A stretch of DNA of 64,000 bases, taken from Azospirillum brasilense. Lineage in GTDB: Bacteria > Pseudomonadota > Alphaproteobacteria > Azospirillales > Azospirillaceae. This document shows, one piece after another, positions 34,803 to 43,215 of this stretch; position 1 is the stretch's first letter; every line of letters starts with the position of its first letter. The stretch is taken from NCBI RefSeq assembly GCF_007827795.1, contig NZ_VITI01000001.1, positions 558,001-622,000 of the forward strand, in the 5' to 3' direction. Both the position numbers and the translations under genes were made by a program. The notes beneath the pieces were generated by a model. The model did no database searches, was not told the DNA's origin, and saw nothing but the letters and a program-made list of their open reading frames with translations.

Positions 34803-35840
34803 TCAGTGCCTGTGCGCGTGGTGGGCATCCGGAAAGTGGGCGTGCCGATGCCGCAGGCGCACGTGACGATGCCGGTGGGTGTGCGGCTCGGTCACCGGGC
34901 CATCGTGATGGTGCCGGTGGTGCTCGTCATGCACATGCGGGTGGTCGTGCTCCATCTCGTCATGGTCGTGCTCATGGTCATGGTCCTCGGTCAGGTGCAG
35001 CCAGACGCCGAGTCCCATTAGGGCCGCGGCCACGGCCAGCCCGACCGTCAGCGGCTCCCCGAAGATCGCCAGGGAGGCGATGCCCCCGACGAAGGGGGCC
35101 GTCGAGAAATAGGCCCCGGTGCGAGCGGCGCCGATGTGGCGCAGAGCGACCACGAACAGCACGAGGCTGACACCGTAGCCCAGCAACCCGACCAGCATCG
35201 CCGCCGCCGCGGTCGGCGCCGCGGGCAGGCCGTCGCCGAGCGCCAGGGCGATCCCGACATTGACGCTGCCGGCCACCAGCCCCTTGATCGTGGCGATGTC
35301 CGCCGGGTTCGCCAGGGACACCTTGCGGGTCAGGTTGTTGTCCACCGCCCACATCAGGCAGGCGGCGGCGACTGCGGCCGGTCCCCAGCCGCCGGCGATG
35401 TCCACCGTTCCGCCCCAGGACAGAACCGCCGCTCCCGACACGATGGCGACCATCCCGGCGACGAGGCGCCGGTCGACGCCCTCCCGGAAGACGAACCACG
35501 CCAGCAGGGCGGTGAAAACCCCTTCCAGATTGAGCAGCAGCGAGGCGGTCGATGCCGGCGTCGCCGTCAGGCCGGCCATCAACAGCACCGGTCCGGCGAT
35601 ACCCCCGGCAGCGACGGCGGCCAGCAGCCAGAGCCACTCGGCGCCGTGGAGGCCGCGTTCGCCGCGCTTCCGCGATCCTGTCAGCAGACGGACCAGCCCC
35701 AGCCCGATGCCGGAGCCGAGATACAGCAGGCCCGCCAGCATCCAGGGCGACAGGTCGTGGACCAGCAGCTTCGCCAGCGGCGTGCTGATGCCGAATAGGA
35801 CCGCGGCCAGGATGGCGGTCATCGCGCCGGTTCGGGGCAT
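34803..35840 (-). CDS. EamA/DMT-family transporter with histidine-rich C-terminal tail
   Basis: 345 residues. Ten hydrophobic segments in two EamA repeats form the transporter. The last 64 residues contain about 25 histidines in HDHEHDHD- and HRHRH-like runs, followed after the last TM by HLTEDHDHEHDHD. The tail should be soluble and metal-binding (Ni2+, Zn2+ or Co2+), suggesting metal-responsive or metal-linked export; EamA family substrates in general are metabolites, so this is inference. ATG 35840 was chosen; ATGs at 35852 and 35822 are also possible. It has no operon partner. Confidence 0.85.
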   Translation of the reverse strand: MPRTGAMTAILAAVLFGISTPLAKLLVHDLSPWMLAGLLYLGSGIGLGLVRLLTGSRKRGERGLHGAEWLWLLAAVAAGGIAGPVLLMAGLTATPASTASLLLNLEGVFTALLAWFVFREGVDRRLVAGMVAIVSGAAVLSWGGTVDIAGGWGPAAVAAACLMWAVDNNLTRKVSLANPADIATIKGLVAGSVNVGIALALGDGLPAAPTAAAAMLVGLLGYGVSLVLFVVALRHIGAARTGAYFSTAPFVGGIASLAIFGEPLTVGLAVAAALMGLGVWLHLTEDHDHEHDHDEMEHDHPHVHDEHHRHHHDGPVTEPHTHRHRHVRLRHRHAHFPDAHHAHRH

Positions 35841-35879
35841 AGCGCCTCGCACGCCTGTTGAGTGGGGGAAGAACCCTTG

Positions 35880-36038
35880 CCCCCACCCTAACTCTCCCCC
35901 GCTTCACAGGGGAGGGGACTGCCGCCGCTTCGCGAAATCTCCCTCCCCTGTGTCAGCTCTCGCGCAAACCAAAGGTTTGCGCTGACGCGGCAAGCGGACC
36001 ATAGGTCCGCTGAGAGCGGGGGAGGGCCGGGGTGGGGG
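35880..36038. repeat. Palindromic intergenic repeat, copy 3, with an inserted double hairpin
   Basis: The outer arms match the copies at 12328 and 22529. The right arm is interrupted by about 65 bp that fold into two perfect hairpins, GCGCAAACC-AAA-GGTTTGCGC and GCGGACC-ATA-GGTCCGC, enclosed by GCTCTC/GAGAGC. The result is a cloverleaf-like structure within a longer palindrome. It lies just past the stop of the amino-acid permease operon and before the EamA gene, which diverge from it differently (both are on the minus strand). Confidence 0.8.
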
Positions 36039-36046
36039 CCGGCAGC

Positions 36047-36736
36047 TTACCCCCGCGCCCGCAGGTACGGCGTCATGCGCCATTCCGCGTAGCGGATCAG
36101 GCGCGAGGCGAGGAAGTTCAGCAGCAGGTAGATGCTGCCGGCCACGATGAACACCTCGAACACCGCGAAGCTCTGCGCGATGATCTTGCGGGCGATGCCG
36201 GTGATCTCCAACAGCGTGATGGTGCTGGCGAGCGAGCTGGCCTTGACCATCAGGATCACCTCGTTGCCGTAGGCCGGCAGCATCTGGCGGATCGCCACCG
36301 GCATCACGATTCGCCGGAACAGCAGCGTGCGCGACATGCCACAGGCCCGCGCCGCCTCGATCTGGCCCTGCGGCACCGACAGGATGGCGCCGCGCAGGAT
36401 CTCGCTGGTGTAGGCGCCGGTGTTCAGCGTCAGCGCCAGGATCGCGCACCAGAAGGGCTCACGCAGATAGATCCAGAGGAAACTGCTGCGCACCAGCTCG
36501 AACTGGCCCATGCCGTAATAGATCAGGAAGATCTGCACGAGCAGCGGCGTGCCGCGGAACACGAAGACGTAGGCAGCCATCAGCCGCTCGGTGACGCGGT
36601 TGCCGTACAGCCGCAGCAGCGCCACCGCGAAGGCCACCGCCGCGCCGAACAGCAGCGCCAGCCCGACCAGCTCCAGGGTCACCGGAACGCCGCGCAGGAG
36701 GGTGGGCACGCTGTCCCACATCAGTTCCCAGTTCAT
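36047..36736 (-). CDS. Amino-acid ABC transporter permease, HisM type
   Basis: 229 residues of the HisM/GlnP permease family, with about five TM helices and the cytoplasmic EAA loop GQIEAARACGMSRTLLFRRIVMP that docks on the ATPase. It forms a heterodimer with the adjacent HisQ-type permease, whose stop lies 3 bp before its ATG. As the last gene in the operon, it is followed by a palindromic repeat. Confidence 0.92.
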   Translation of the reverse strand: MNWELMWDSVPTLLRGVPVTLELVGLALLFGAAVAFAVALLRLYGNRVTERLMAAYVFVFRGTPLLVQIFLIYYGMGQFELVRSSFLWIYLREPFWCAILALTLNTGAYTSEILRGAILSVPQGQIEAARACGMSRTLLFRRIVMPVAIRQMLPAYGNEVILMVKASSLASTITLLEITGIARKIIAQSFAVFEVFIVAGSIYLLLNFLASRLIRYAEWRMTPYLRARG

Positions 36737-36739
36737 GGG

Positions 36740-37444
36740 TCAGGCCCTCCGCACGCCGCGATTGGCGTAGCGTTCCGCCCGCTCGAACGCCACCGTCGAG
36801 ACGGTGGTGAGCAGGAGGTAGAGCACCGCCGCGGTGGTGTAGAACAGGAACGGCTGGCGGGTCGACCCCGCCGCCACATGCGACACGCGCATGATCTCGG
36901 CCAGCGCCGTCACGGAGATCAGCGCGGTGTCCTTCAGGGTGAGCTGCCAGACGTTTCCCAGCCCCGGCAGGGCGTAGCGCAGGGTCTGCGGCACCAGGAT
37001 GCGGCGCAGGATCAGCCAGCGCGACATGCCGCAGGCGCGCGCCGCCTCGATCTGGCCGTGGGGCACCGCCTGGACTGCGCCGCGGATCACCTCCGTCGAA
37101 TAGGCGCCGGAGATCAGCCCGACCGCCAGCACGCCAATGGAGAAGGCGTTCAGTTCGATGTAGCCGTCGTAGCCGAAGACCCGGCCAACGGCCATGACCA
37201 TGCCGCTGCCGCCGAAGAACAGCAGGTAGATGACCAGCAGTTCGGGGACGCCGCGGACGACGGTGGTGTAGAGCTCCGCCACGCCGGTGAGGGCGAGGTT
37301 GCGGCTGAGCTTTGCCGACGCGCCGAGCGACCCGAAGACGAGGCCGAAGGCGAAGGCCGACACCGACACGGCGACCGTCATCGCGGCCCCGCCGAGAAGC
37401 TGGCCGCCCCACCCGTTCGGGCCGAAGGAGAGAAGTTCGAACAT
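36740..37444 (-). CDS. Amino-acid ABC transporter permease, HisQ type
   Basis: 234 residues, with the EAA loop GQIEAARACGMSRWLILRRILVPQ and about five TM helices. It lies downstream of the binding protein and is separated from it by a hairpin and 12-bp tandem repeats that contain the ribosome site. It partners with the HisM-type permease. The amino-acid specificity is set by the binding protein, which is HisJ/OccT-like (basic amino acids or opines). Confidence 0.92.
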   Translation of the reverse strand: MFELLSFGPNGWGGQLLGGAAMTVAVSVSAFAFGLVFGSLGASAKLSRNLALTGVAELYTTVVRGVPELLVIYLLFFGGSGMVMAVGRVFGYDGYIELNAFSIGVLAVGLISGAYSTEVIRGAVQAVPHGQIEAARACGMSRWLILRRILVPQTLRYALPGLGNVWQLTLKDTALISVTALAEIMRVSHVAAGSTRQPFLFYTTAAVLYLLLTTVSTVAFERAERYANRGVRRA

Positions 37445-37446
37445 GC

Positions 37447-37482
37447 GCTCCGAAATGGGCTCCGAAATGGGCTCCGAACCGG
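37447..37482 (-). repeat. Three tandem 12-bp repeats overlapping the hisQ ribosome site
   Basis: GCTCCGAAATGG occurs at 37447-37458 and 37459-37470, and GCTCCGAACCGG at 37471-37482 (plus strand). On the coding strand each unit carries CGGAGC, a Shine-Dalgarno-like core, and the copy nearest the ATG (37444) is the presumed ribosome site. Copy number could vary by slippage. Confidence 0.6.
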
Positions 37483-37484
37483 GT

Positions 37485-37515
37485 TCCCCTCTCCACCCGA
37501 CGGAGGAGAGGGGGA
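37485..37515 (-). promoter_or_regulatory. Hairpin between the binding-protein gene and the permease genes
   Basis: TCCCCTCTCC (37485-37494) pairs with GGAGAGGGGGA (37505-37515), with one extra G. It falls 22 bp after the binding-protein stop. In related operons a hairpin here protects the binding-protein mRNA and lowers permease expression; that role is inferred by analogy. Confidence 0.5.
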
Positions 37516-37537
37516 CATCCCTTCACATGATGACCGG

Positions 37538-38374
37538 TTACTTGATCGAGATGTCGTAGCCGAAGTGCTGGGTGCTCAGCTTCGTGATGGTGCCGTCCTG
37601 GTTGGCCTCGGCGATGGCCTTGTTGAACAGCTCCTTCAGGTCGCCGTCGGCCTTGCGCAGGCCGACGCCCACGCCCTTGCCCAGCACGCCGCGCGCGAAG
37701 GCCGGACCGAACAGGGTCATGCCGTTGCCGGCGTCCGCCTTGAGGATGGCGTCCACCGCCGAACGGTCGCCGAAGATGGCGTCCACACGGCCGGCGGCCA
37801 TGTCGATGCCGGCGTTGTCCAGCTTGTCGTAGGTGCGGACCGCCACCTGCGGCAGAAGCTTCTCCATGAAGTTCGCCTGGATGGTCGAGGTCTGCACGCC
37901 GACCGTCTTGCCCTTCAGCGCGTCGGCCAGGGCGGCGATGGCGGCCTTCGGGTCGTCCTTGGACAGGTCGTAGCGCTCGCCGGGGAAGGTCGCCTTGGCG
38001 AGCGGCGAATTCTTCATGGTGCCGAACATCGACGGCTCGGTGCCGTAGGGGCCGGCGAAGGCGATGACCTTCTCACGCTCGTCGGTGATCGACATCGCCG
38101 CCATGATGGCGTCGTACTTGCCCTGCTGGATGGCCGGGATCATGCCGTCCCAATCCTGGGCGACGATCTCGCACTCGGCCTTGATCCGCTTGCAGAGTTC
38201 CATGGCGAGGTCCGGCTCGAAGCCGACCAGCTTGCCCGACGGGTCCGTCGCGTTCCAGGGGGCGTAGGCGCCCTCGGTGGCGATGCGGATCTTCTTCCAG
38301 TCCTTGGCTTCGGCGGCGGTGCCGGCGACCGCCACAATGGCGCCGAGCGCCAGCGCCGCAACGATCTTCTTCAC
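37538..38374 (-). CDS. Periplasmic amino-acid binding protein, HisJ/OccT type
   Basis: A 278-residue SBP_bac_3 protein with a signal peptide cleaved after AEA (residue 23). The ligand-binding start ATEGAYAPWNATDPSGKLVGF and DWDGMIPAIQQGKYDAI match binding proteins for lysine, arginine, ornithine, histidine or opines. It is encoded between the ATPase and the permeases on the same strand, so it is the receptor of this transporter. The exact ligand cannot be read from the sequence. Confidence 0.92.
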   Translation of the reverse strand: MKKIVAALALGAIVAVAGTAAEAKDWKKIRIATEGAYAPWNATDPSGKLVGFEPDLAMELCKRIKAECEIVAQDWDGMIPAIQQGKYDAIMAAMSITDEREKVIAFAGPYGTEPSMFGTMKNSPLAKATFPGERYDLSKDDPKAAIAALADALKGKTVGVQTSTIQANFMEKLLPQVAVRTYDKLDNAGIDMAAGRVDAIFGDRSAVDAILKADAGNGMTLFGPAFARGVLGKGVGVGLRKADGDLKELFNKAIAEANQDGTITKLSTQHFGYDISIK

Positions 38375-38495
38375 GGGAAAACCTCCTCTGTTCTGATGCC
38401 CTTATGGATGGCTCTTATGCTCGGGCAGGCTCTGAGGTTTACGGTTTTACAGCGCCAGTCAAGGGAATTGAGCGGACCGTCCTCGCGCGACCGAT

Positions 38496-39302
38496 TCAGC
38501 CGCCGCCGGACAGGTGGCGCGACAGGAACTGTCGCACGCGGTCCGATTCCGGATTGACCAGAACCCGGTCGGGCGGCCCCCGCTCCTCGATCCGGCCCTG
38601 GTGGAGGAACACCACCTCCGACGCGACCTCGCGGGCGAAGCCCATCTCGTGCGTCACGAGAATCATGGTGTTGCCCTCCTCGGCGAGCTGCCGGATGACC
38701 AGCAGCACCTCGCCCACCAGCTCGGGGTCGAGCGCGGAGGTCGGCTCGTCGAACAGCATCACCTTGGGCTGCATGGCCAGCGCGCGGGCGATGGCGGCGC
38801 GCTGCTGCTGCCCGCCGGACAGCTGCACCGGGTAGGACTCGGCCTTGGCCAGGATGCCCACCTTGTCGAGCAGCTTGCGGGCGCGGTCCACCGCCTCCGC
38901 CTTCGGGACGCCCAGCACATGGACCGGCGCCTCGATGACGTTCTCCAGGATGGTCATGTGGGTCCAGAGGTTGAAGCTCTGGAACACCATGCCCAGCCGG
39001 GTGCGGATGCGGTCCACCTGCCGGGAATCGGCGGGGACGGTCTGGCCGCCGCGCGCCTTCTTCAGGCCGATGGCCTCGCCGCCGATGACGATCCGCCCCT
39101 CGTCCGGCACCTCCAGCATGTTGATGCAGCGCAGAAGCGTGCTCTTGCCGGAGCCGGAGGAGCCGATCAGCGTGATGACGTCGCCTTCGCGCGCGGTCAG
39201 GGAGACGCCCTTCAGCACCTCCAGCGGGCCGAAGCGCTTGTGGACATTCTCGACGAGGACGGCTTCGGGGGCGTGGGGATTCGTGGGCGGGTGTCGGTGC
39301 AT
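38496..39302 (-). CDS. Amino-acid ABC transporter ATPase, HisP type
   Basis: 268 residues with Walker A GSSGSGKSTLL, the signature LSGGQQQRAAIA, Walker B VMLFDEPTSALDPE, and a His switch in VTHEMGFAREV. ATG 39302 starts MHRHPPTNPH; a 28-residue upstream extension is open but poor. It is the first gene of the transporter operon, 121 bp upstream of the binding protein. Confidence 0.93.
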   Translation of the reverse strand: MHRHPPTNPHAPEAVLVENVHKRFGPLEVLKGVSLTAREGDVITLIGSSGSGKSTLLRCINMLEVPDEGRIVIGGEAIGLKKARGGQTVPADSRQVDRIRTRLGMVFQSFNLWTHMTILENVIEAPVHVLGVPKAEAVDRARKLLDKVGILAKAESYPVQLSGGQQQRAAIARALAMQPKVMLFDEPTSALDPELVGEVLLVIRQLAEEGNTMILVTHEMGFAREVASEVVFLHQGRIEERGPPDRVLVNPESDRVRQFLSRHLSGGG

Positions 39303-39441
39303 GCGGGGCTTGTCGGCGGGGAGCGGTCTGGACCGGCCAACCATGGACGGTGCCGCTAGGCTAGACCGCCGGACAAACTCCCGCAACGCGGATTTTACAG
39401 GCCTCGGGGCAACCGCGCGACGGGGTAAGCTGATGTGTTTT

Positions 39442-41121
39442 TCACCACAGCATCAGCACCAGAAGCTGCGGCGCCAGGATGCGCAGGCACATGGCCAGCG
39501 GGTAGACGGTGGCGTAGGCCAGCGCCGGCGCCTCCGATGCGACGACCGCGTTGGCGTAGGCGAGGCCCGGCGGGTTGGTCTGCGCCCCGGCCAAAACGCC
39601 GCAGATGCTGAGGAAGTTCAGCTTCATCACGCCGCGCGCCAGCAGCCCGGTCAGCAGCAGCGGCACCAGCGTGACCAGCACGCCCCAGGCCATCCAGGGC
39701 AACCCGGCGCCGCTCGCCATCGTCTCGACGAAGCGGTCGCCCGACGCGATGCCCAGAACGGCGAGGAACAGGACGATGCCGATCTCGCGCAGGGCGAGGT
39801 TGGCGGCGGGCGGCATGAACCAGACCAGCGGCCCGATGTGGCCGATGCGCGCCAGGACGATGGCGGCGATCAGCGGCCCGCCGGCCATGCCCAGCCGCAG
39901 CGGCGCCGGCATGCCCGGCAGGAACAGCGGGATGGCCCCCAGCAGCGCCCCCAGCGTGATGCCGACGAAGACCGGGATCATCTCCACCGTCTGCAGCCGC
40001 CGTTCGGAGTTGCCGATGATGCAGGCGGCCGCCTTGAGGTCGTCGGGCTTGCCGATCACCGTCAGGATGTCGCCGAACTGCAGCTTCAGCGCGGCGTTGG
40101 GCACCAGCTCCACACCGGCGCGGTTGACGCGGCTGACCACCACGTCGCAGGCCCCCTTCAGGTTCAGCGCGGCGATGGACCTGCCCAGCACCGGGTTGGC
40201 GGTGACGACGATGCGCTCCCACCGCAGGTCGCTGCCCTTGGTGGTCAGCCGGACGTCGGCCTCCCGCCCCATCAGCAGGCGGACCTGCTCCAGCTTCGGG
40301 CGCGGGCCGACGACATGCAGCACGTCGCCCTCCTCCAGCCGGGTGTCCTCGCCGGGCACGCGGAGCTGGCCGCCGCGCAGCAGCCGCGACGCGCAGACTC
40401 CCAGGCTCGGCAGCAGGGTCAGGTCGCCCAGCCGCACCCCGCGCAGGGCCGGGTTGGTGACGGCGATGTCCATGGTGTCGAGCGCCGCGACCTCGGCCCG
40501 GCGGGCGGCCTCGAAGGCCCTGGCCTCCTCCTGCGGGTCGATGCGGAAGACGATCCGCACCACCGCCATGGCCAGCAGGTTGCCGGCGATGCCGAAGGGG
40601 TAGGTGACGGCGAAGGCCAGCCCCGGCAGGGCCATCACCGCGGCGTCGGCCCCGACCTCCTTCAGCACCTGCTGCGAGGCGGCCAGCGCCGGGGCGTTGG
40701 TCACCCCGCCCGCGAAGACGCCGAGGCCGGAGCCCAGCGGCACGAGGTCGAACAGCACCAGGATCGCGGTCAGCAGGATGCTCGACCCGACCATCAGCAG
40801 CGCCAGACCGTTCAGCGCCAGCCCGGACTTCTTCAGCGCCGCGAAGAAGCCGGGGCCGACCTGGATGCCGATGGTGTAGACGAACAGGATCAGGCCGAAG
40901 TCGCGGATGAACTCCATCATCTCGGCGTTGAGCGTCACCCCCGCCTGCTTGGCGAAGTGGCCGACCGCGATGCCTGCGAACAGCACGCCGCCGATGCCCA
41001 GCCCGACCCCGCGCAGCCGTATGTGCCCGAGCGCCAGCCCCAGGGCCGAGGTGACGCCCAGCATGAACACCACGCGCGCGATCGGCGGCATGGCCAGAAA
41101 GAGATCGATGAGCGCGTGCAT
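39442..41121 (-). CDS. AspT/YidE-family transporter, copy 1
   Basis: A 559-residue membrane protein with two hydrophobic halves (duplication-type, about ten TM helices) flanking a cytoplasmic region of two RCK_C-like domains (about 200-370; LVLLPSLGVCASRLL, VLHVVGPRPKLEQ, LQFGDILTVIG). The family includes the aspartate:alanine exchanger AspT and E. coli YidE/YbjL, whose substrates are uncertain. It follows the paralogous gene by 35 bp on the same strand. The substrate is unknown. Confidence 0.88.
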   Translation of the reverse strand: MHALIDLFLAMPPIARVVFMLGVTSALGLALGHIRLRGVGLGIGGVLFAGIAVGHFAKQAGVTLNAEMMEFIRDFGLILFVYTIGIQVGPGFFAALKKSGLALNGLALLMVGSSILLTAILVLFDLVPLGSGLGVFAGGVTNAPALAASQQVLKEVGADAAVMALPGLAFAVTYPFGIAGNLLAMAVVRIVFRIDPQEEARAFEAARRAEVAALDTMDIAVTNPALRGVRLGDLTLLPSLGVCASRLLRGGQLRVPGEDTRLEEGDVLHVVGPRPKLEQVRLLMGREADVRLTTKGSDLRWERIVVTANPVLGRSIAALNLKGACDVVVSRVNRAGVELVPNAALKLQFGDILTVIGKPDDLKAAACIIGNSERRLQTVEMIPVFVGITLGALLGAIPLFLPGMPAPLRLGMAGGPLIAAIVLARIGHIGPLVWFMPPAANLALREIGIVLFLAVLGIASGDRFVETMASGAGLPWMAWGVLVTLVPLLLTGLLARGVMKLNFLSICGVLAGAQTNPPGLAYANAVVASEAPALAYATVYPLAMCLRILAPQLLVLMLW

Positions 41122-41156
41122 GGCCGCGTCTCCTCACGCGAGGACAGACCGCCCTC

Positions 41157-42836
41157 CTACCAGAGGAACAGGACGATCAACTGCGGCGCAAGGATACGCA
41201 GAAACATAACCATAGGGTAAACAGTGGCATAGGCGAGGGCGGGAGCCTCCGATGCGCTCATTGCGTTTGCAAATGCGAGCGCGGGCGGGTCCGTCATGCT
41301 GCCGGACAGCAGCCCGCAGATCGTCAGGTAGTTCTGCCGGGCGAAGGCCCGCGCGATGAAGCCGACGACGAGCAGCGGGATCAGCGTCACCAGCACGCCG
41401 CAGCCGATCCACAGCAGCCCGTCGCCGTGCACCAGCGTCTCCACGAAGCGGTCGCCGGACATCAGCCCGACCACCGCCAGGAACAGGACGATGCCGATCT
41501 CGCGCAGCGCCATGTTGGCGGCCGGCGGCATGAACCAGACCAGCGGCCCGATGTGGCCGATGCGCGCCAGCAGGATCGCCGCCACCAGCGGCCCGCCGGC
41601 CAGACCCAGCTTCAGCGGCGCCGGCATCCCCGGAATGTAGAAGGGGATGGAGCCGAGCAGCACGCCCAGCAGGATGCCGATGAAGACCGGCACGAACTCC
41701 ACCTGCTGGAGCCGCCGCGCCGAGTTGCCCATCAGCGCCGCCACCCGCTGGAGGTCCGACGGCTTGCCGATGGCGGTCAGGATGTCGCCGAACTGGAGGT
41801 GCAGCGCCGGGCTGGGCACCAGTTCCACGCCGGCGCGGTTGACCCGGCTGACCACCACGTCGTAGGCGTCGGCGAGGTCGAGCTGGCCGATGGCCTTGCC
41901 CAGCACATGCTCGTTGGTGACGACCAGCCGGTCCCAGCGCATGGCGGTGCCCTTGGTGGTCAGGGTGATCTCCGCGGCCTCGCCGAGCAGGCGCTTCGTC
42001 GCCTCCAGCTTGACCCGCGGCCCGACCAGATGCACGACGTCGCCGGTGCGCAGGCAGGTGTCCGGGTGCGGCACCTGGAGCCGCCCCTCGCGCAGCAGGC
42101 GGGACACCATCACCCCCTGGTCGCCGAACAGCTCCATGTCGCGCAGCGGCAGGCCCATCGCCGACCGGTTGCGCACGGCGACGTCCAGCGTCTCCAGCGT
42201 CTCCACCTGGGCGCGGCGCTTGCGTTCGAAGGCTTCGGCCTCCGCCACCGGGTCGATGCGGAAGACGACGCGGATCAGCCCCATGGTGATGAGGATGCCG
42301 ACGATGCCGAAGGGATAGGCGACGGCGTAGCCGAGGCTCGGCGTGTTGATCTCCGCCGCCGAGGCCCCGACCTCGCGCAGCATCTCCTGTGCCGCACCCA
42401 GCGACGGCGTGTTGGTCACGGCGCCGGAGAAGATGCCCAGCACCGCCGGCAGCGGCACCTCGCCGATCTCGTGGATCGCCACCGCCACCAGCACCCCCAG
42501 CCCGACCAGCGAGGCGGCCAGCAGGTTCAGCGTCAGGCCCGACTTCTTCAGGGCGGCGAAGAAGCCGGGGCCGACCTGCACGCCGATGGTGTAGACGAAC
42601 AGGATCAGCCCGAATTCCCGCATGAAATGCAGGACGTGATGGTCGAAGGTCAGGCCCAGCGCCTTGGCGACGTGCCCCGCGGCGATGCCGGCGAACAGCA
42701 CCCCGCCGATGCCCAAGCCCACGCCGCGCACTTTGATCTGCCCCAGCGCCAGCCCCGACGCGGCCACCACGCTGAGCATCAGCATGATGCGGGCGATGTC
42801 GGGAAGGCCGTTGAACAGGTCGATCAGCACGGTCAT
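41157..42836 (-). CDS. AspT/YidE-family transporter, copy 2
   Basis: 559 residues, the same length and layout as the downstream copy and clearly paralogous over the whole protein (for example REIGIVLFLAV, RIGHIGPLVWFMPPAAN and SRVNRAGVELVP are shared). ATG 42836 was chosen; an in-frame ATG at 42911 would add 25 unrelated residues. The two genes form a tandem pair, possibly a heteromeric exchanger or two exchangers of different specificity. Confidence 0.88.
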   Translation of the reverse strand: MTVLIDLFNGLPDIARIMLMLSVVAASGLALGQIKVRGVGLGIGGVLFAGIAAGHVAKALGLTFDHHVLHFMREFGLILFVYTIGVQVGPGFFAALKKSGLTLNLLAASLVGLGVLVAVAIHEIGEVPLPAVLGIFSGAVTNTPSLGAAQEMLREVGASAAEINTPSLGYAVAYPFGIVGILITMGLIRVVFRIDPVAEAEAFERKRRAQVETLETLDVAVRNRSAMGLPLRDMELFGDQGVMVSRLLREGRLQVPHPDTCLRTGDVVHLVGPRVKLEATKRLLGEAAEITLTTKGTAMRWDRLVVTNEHVLGKAIGQLDLADAYDVVVSRVNRAGVELVPSPALHLQFGDILTAIGKPSDLQRVAALMGNSARRLQQVEFVPVFIGILLGVLLGSIPFYIPGMPAPLKLGLAGGPLVAAILLARIGHIGPLVWFMPPAANMALREIGIVLFLAVVGLMSGDRFVETLVHGDGLLWIGCGVLVTLIPLLVVGFIARAFARQNYLTICGLLSGSMTDPPALAFANAMSASEAPALAYATVYPMVMFLRILAPQLIVLFLW

Positions 42837-42920
42837 GGAAGGCACCCGGTCCGGTTGAGCATTGAGGGAGCAAAGGCGCCTATGAATGCCCGCTCCGCTT
42901 CGCCTCGGCAATGCCCTGGA

Positions 42921-43037
42921 ATGGAAAGGGACATTCGTCGGATCAAAATTTCGCCACTTTCTGGCCCTAAACCGGAGGAAGCCTTACGGCGTCAAGTGGC
43001 TGGCCGGACCCGTGAACCCCTGCGGCCCGGCCCCTAA
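42921..43037 (+). CDS. Possible small open reading frame of 38 codons
   Basis: ATG 42921 to TAA 43037 would encode a basic 38-residue peptide (MERDIRRIKISPLSGPKPEE at the start, ending LRPGP). No ribosome site is visible, and nothing identifies the peptide. It is listed because it precedes an intrinsic terminator with no other gene in front of it. Confidence 0.2.
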   Translation: MERDIRRIKISPLSGPKPEEALRRQVAGRTREPLRPGP

Positions 43038-43094
43038 GCGACGATCAGGGCTCCGGTTTTCCGGCGCCCCCAGCCAGGCCCCGGCTGGATCGGC

Positions 43095-43152
43095 GGCCAT
43101 CGCAAGAACCCCCTTGCGATGGCCGTTTCTTTTTGGGGCCGTTTCTTTTTGG
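43095..43152 (+). terminator. Intrinsic terminator with duplicated U-tract upstream of ccmA
   Basis: A perfect 12-bp stem, GGCCATCGCAAG (43095-43106) and CTTGCGATGGCC (43113-43124), with a 6-nt loop, is followed by GTTTCTTTTTGG. The 16-bp unit GGCCGTTTCTTTTTGG is repeated in tandem (43121-43136, 43137-43152). No annotated gene reads into it from the left. Confidence 0.85.
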
Positions 43153-43176
43153 CACCCGGACGGGCTGTGCTATAGC
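43149..43176 (+). promoter_or_regulatory. Predicted ccmA promoter
   Basis: TTGGCA (43149-43154), a 16-bp spacer and TATAGC (43171-43176) match the sigma-70 consensus 5/6 and 4/6. Transcription would start near 43183, about 33 nt before the ccmA ATG and just beyond the preceding terminator. Confidence 0.6.
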
Positions 43177-43215
43177 TCCCCCCGCCCCGTCCACCGCAAG
43201 AGCCCGCCCGCCGCC

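Larger units (their letters stand above)
42837..43215 (+). other. 379-bp intergenic region ahead of ccmA
   Basis: This gap separates the divergent AspT-like and ccmA genes. It holds a possible 38-codon reading frame (42921-43037), an intrinsic terminator (43095-43135) and the ccmA promoter. Together they suggest a short independent transcript rightward from around 42840-42920. Confidence 0.5.

Noticed and set aside
35955..36020. The double hairpin as a CRISPR array or tRNA-like gene
   Set aside because: There are only two different hairpins, no repeated spacer units, and no T-arm or anticodon features.
43095..43136. The hairpin upstream of ccmA as an operator or riboswitch
   Set aside because: A perfect stem followed directly by a T-run is the textbook intrinsic terminator; no conserved aptamer sequence was recognised.
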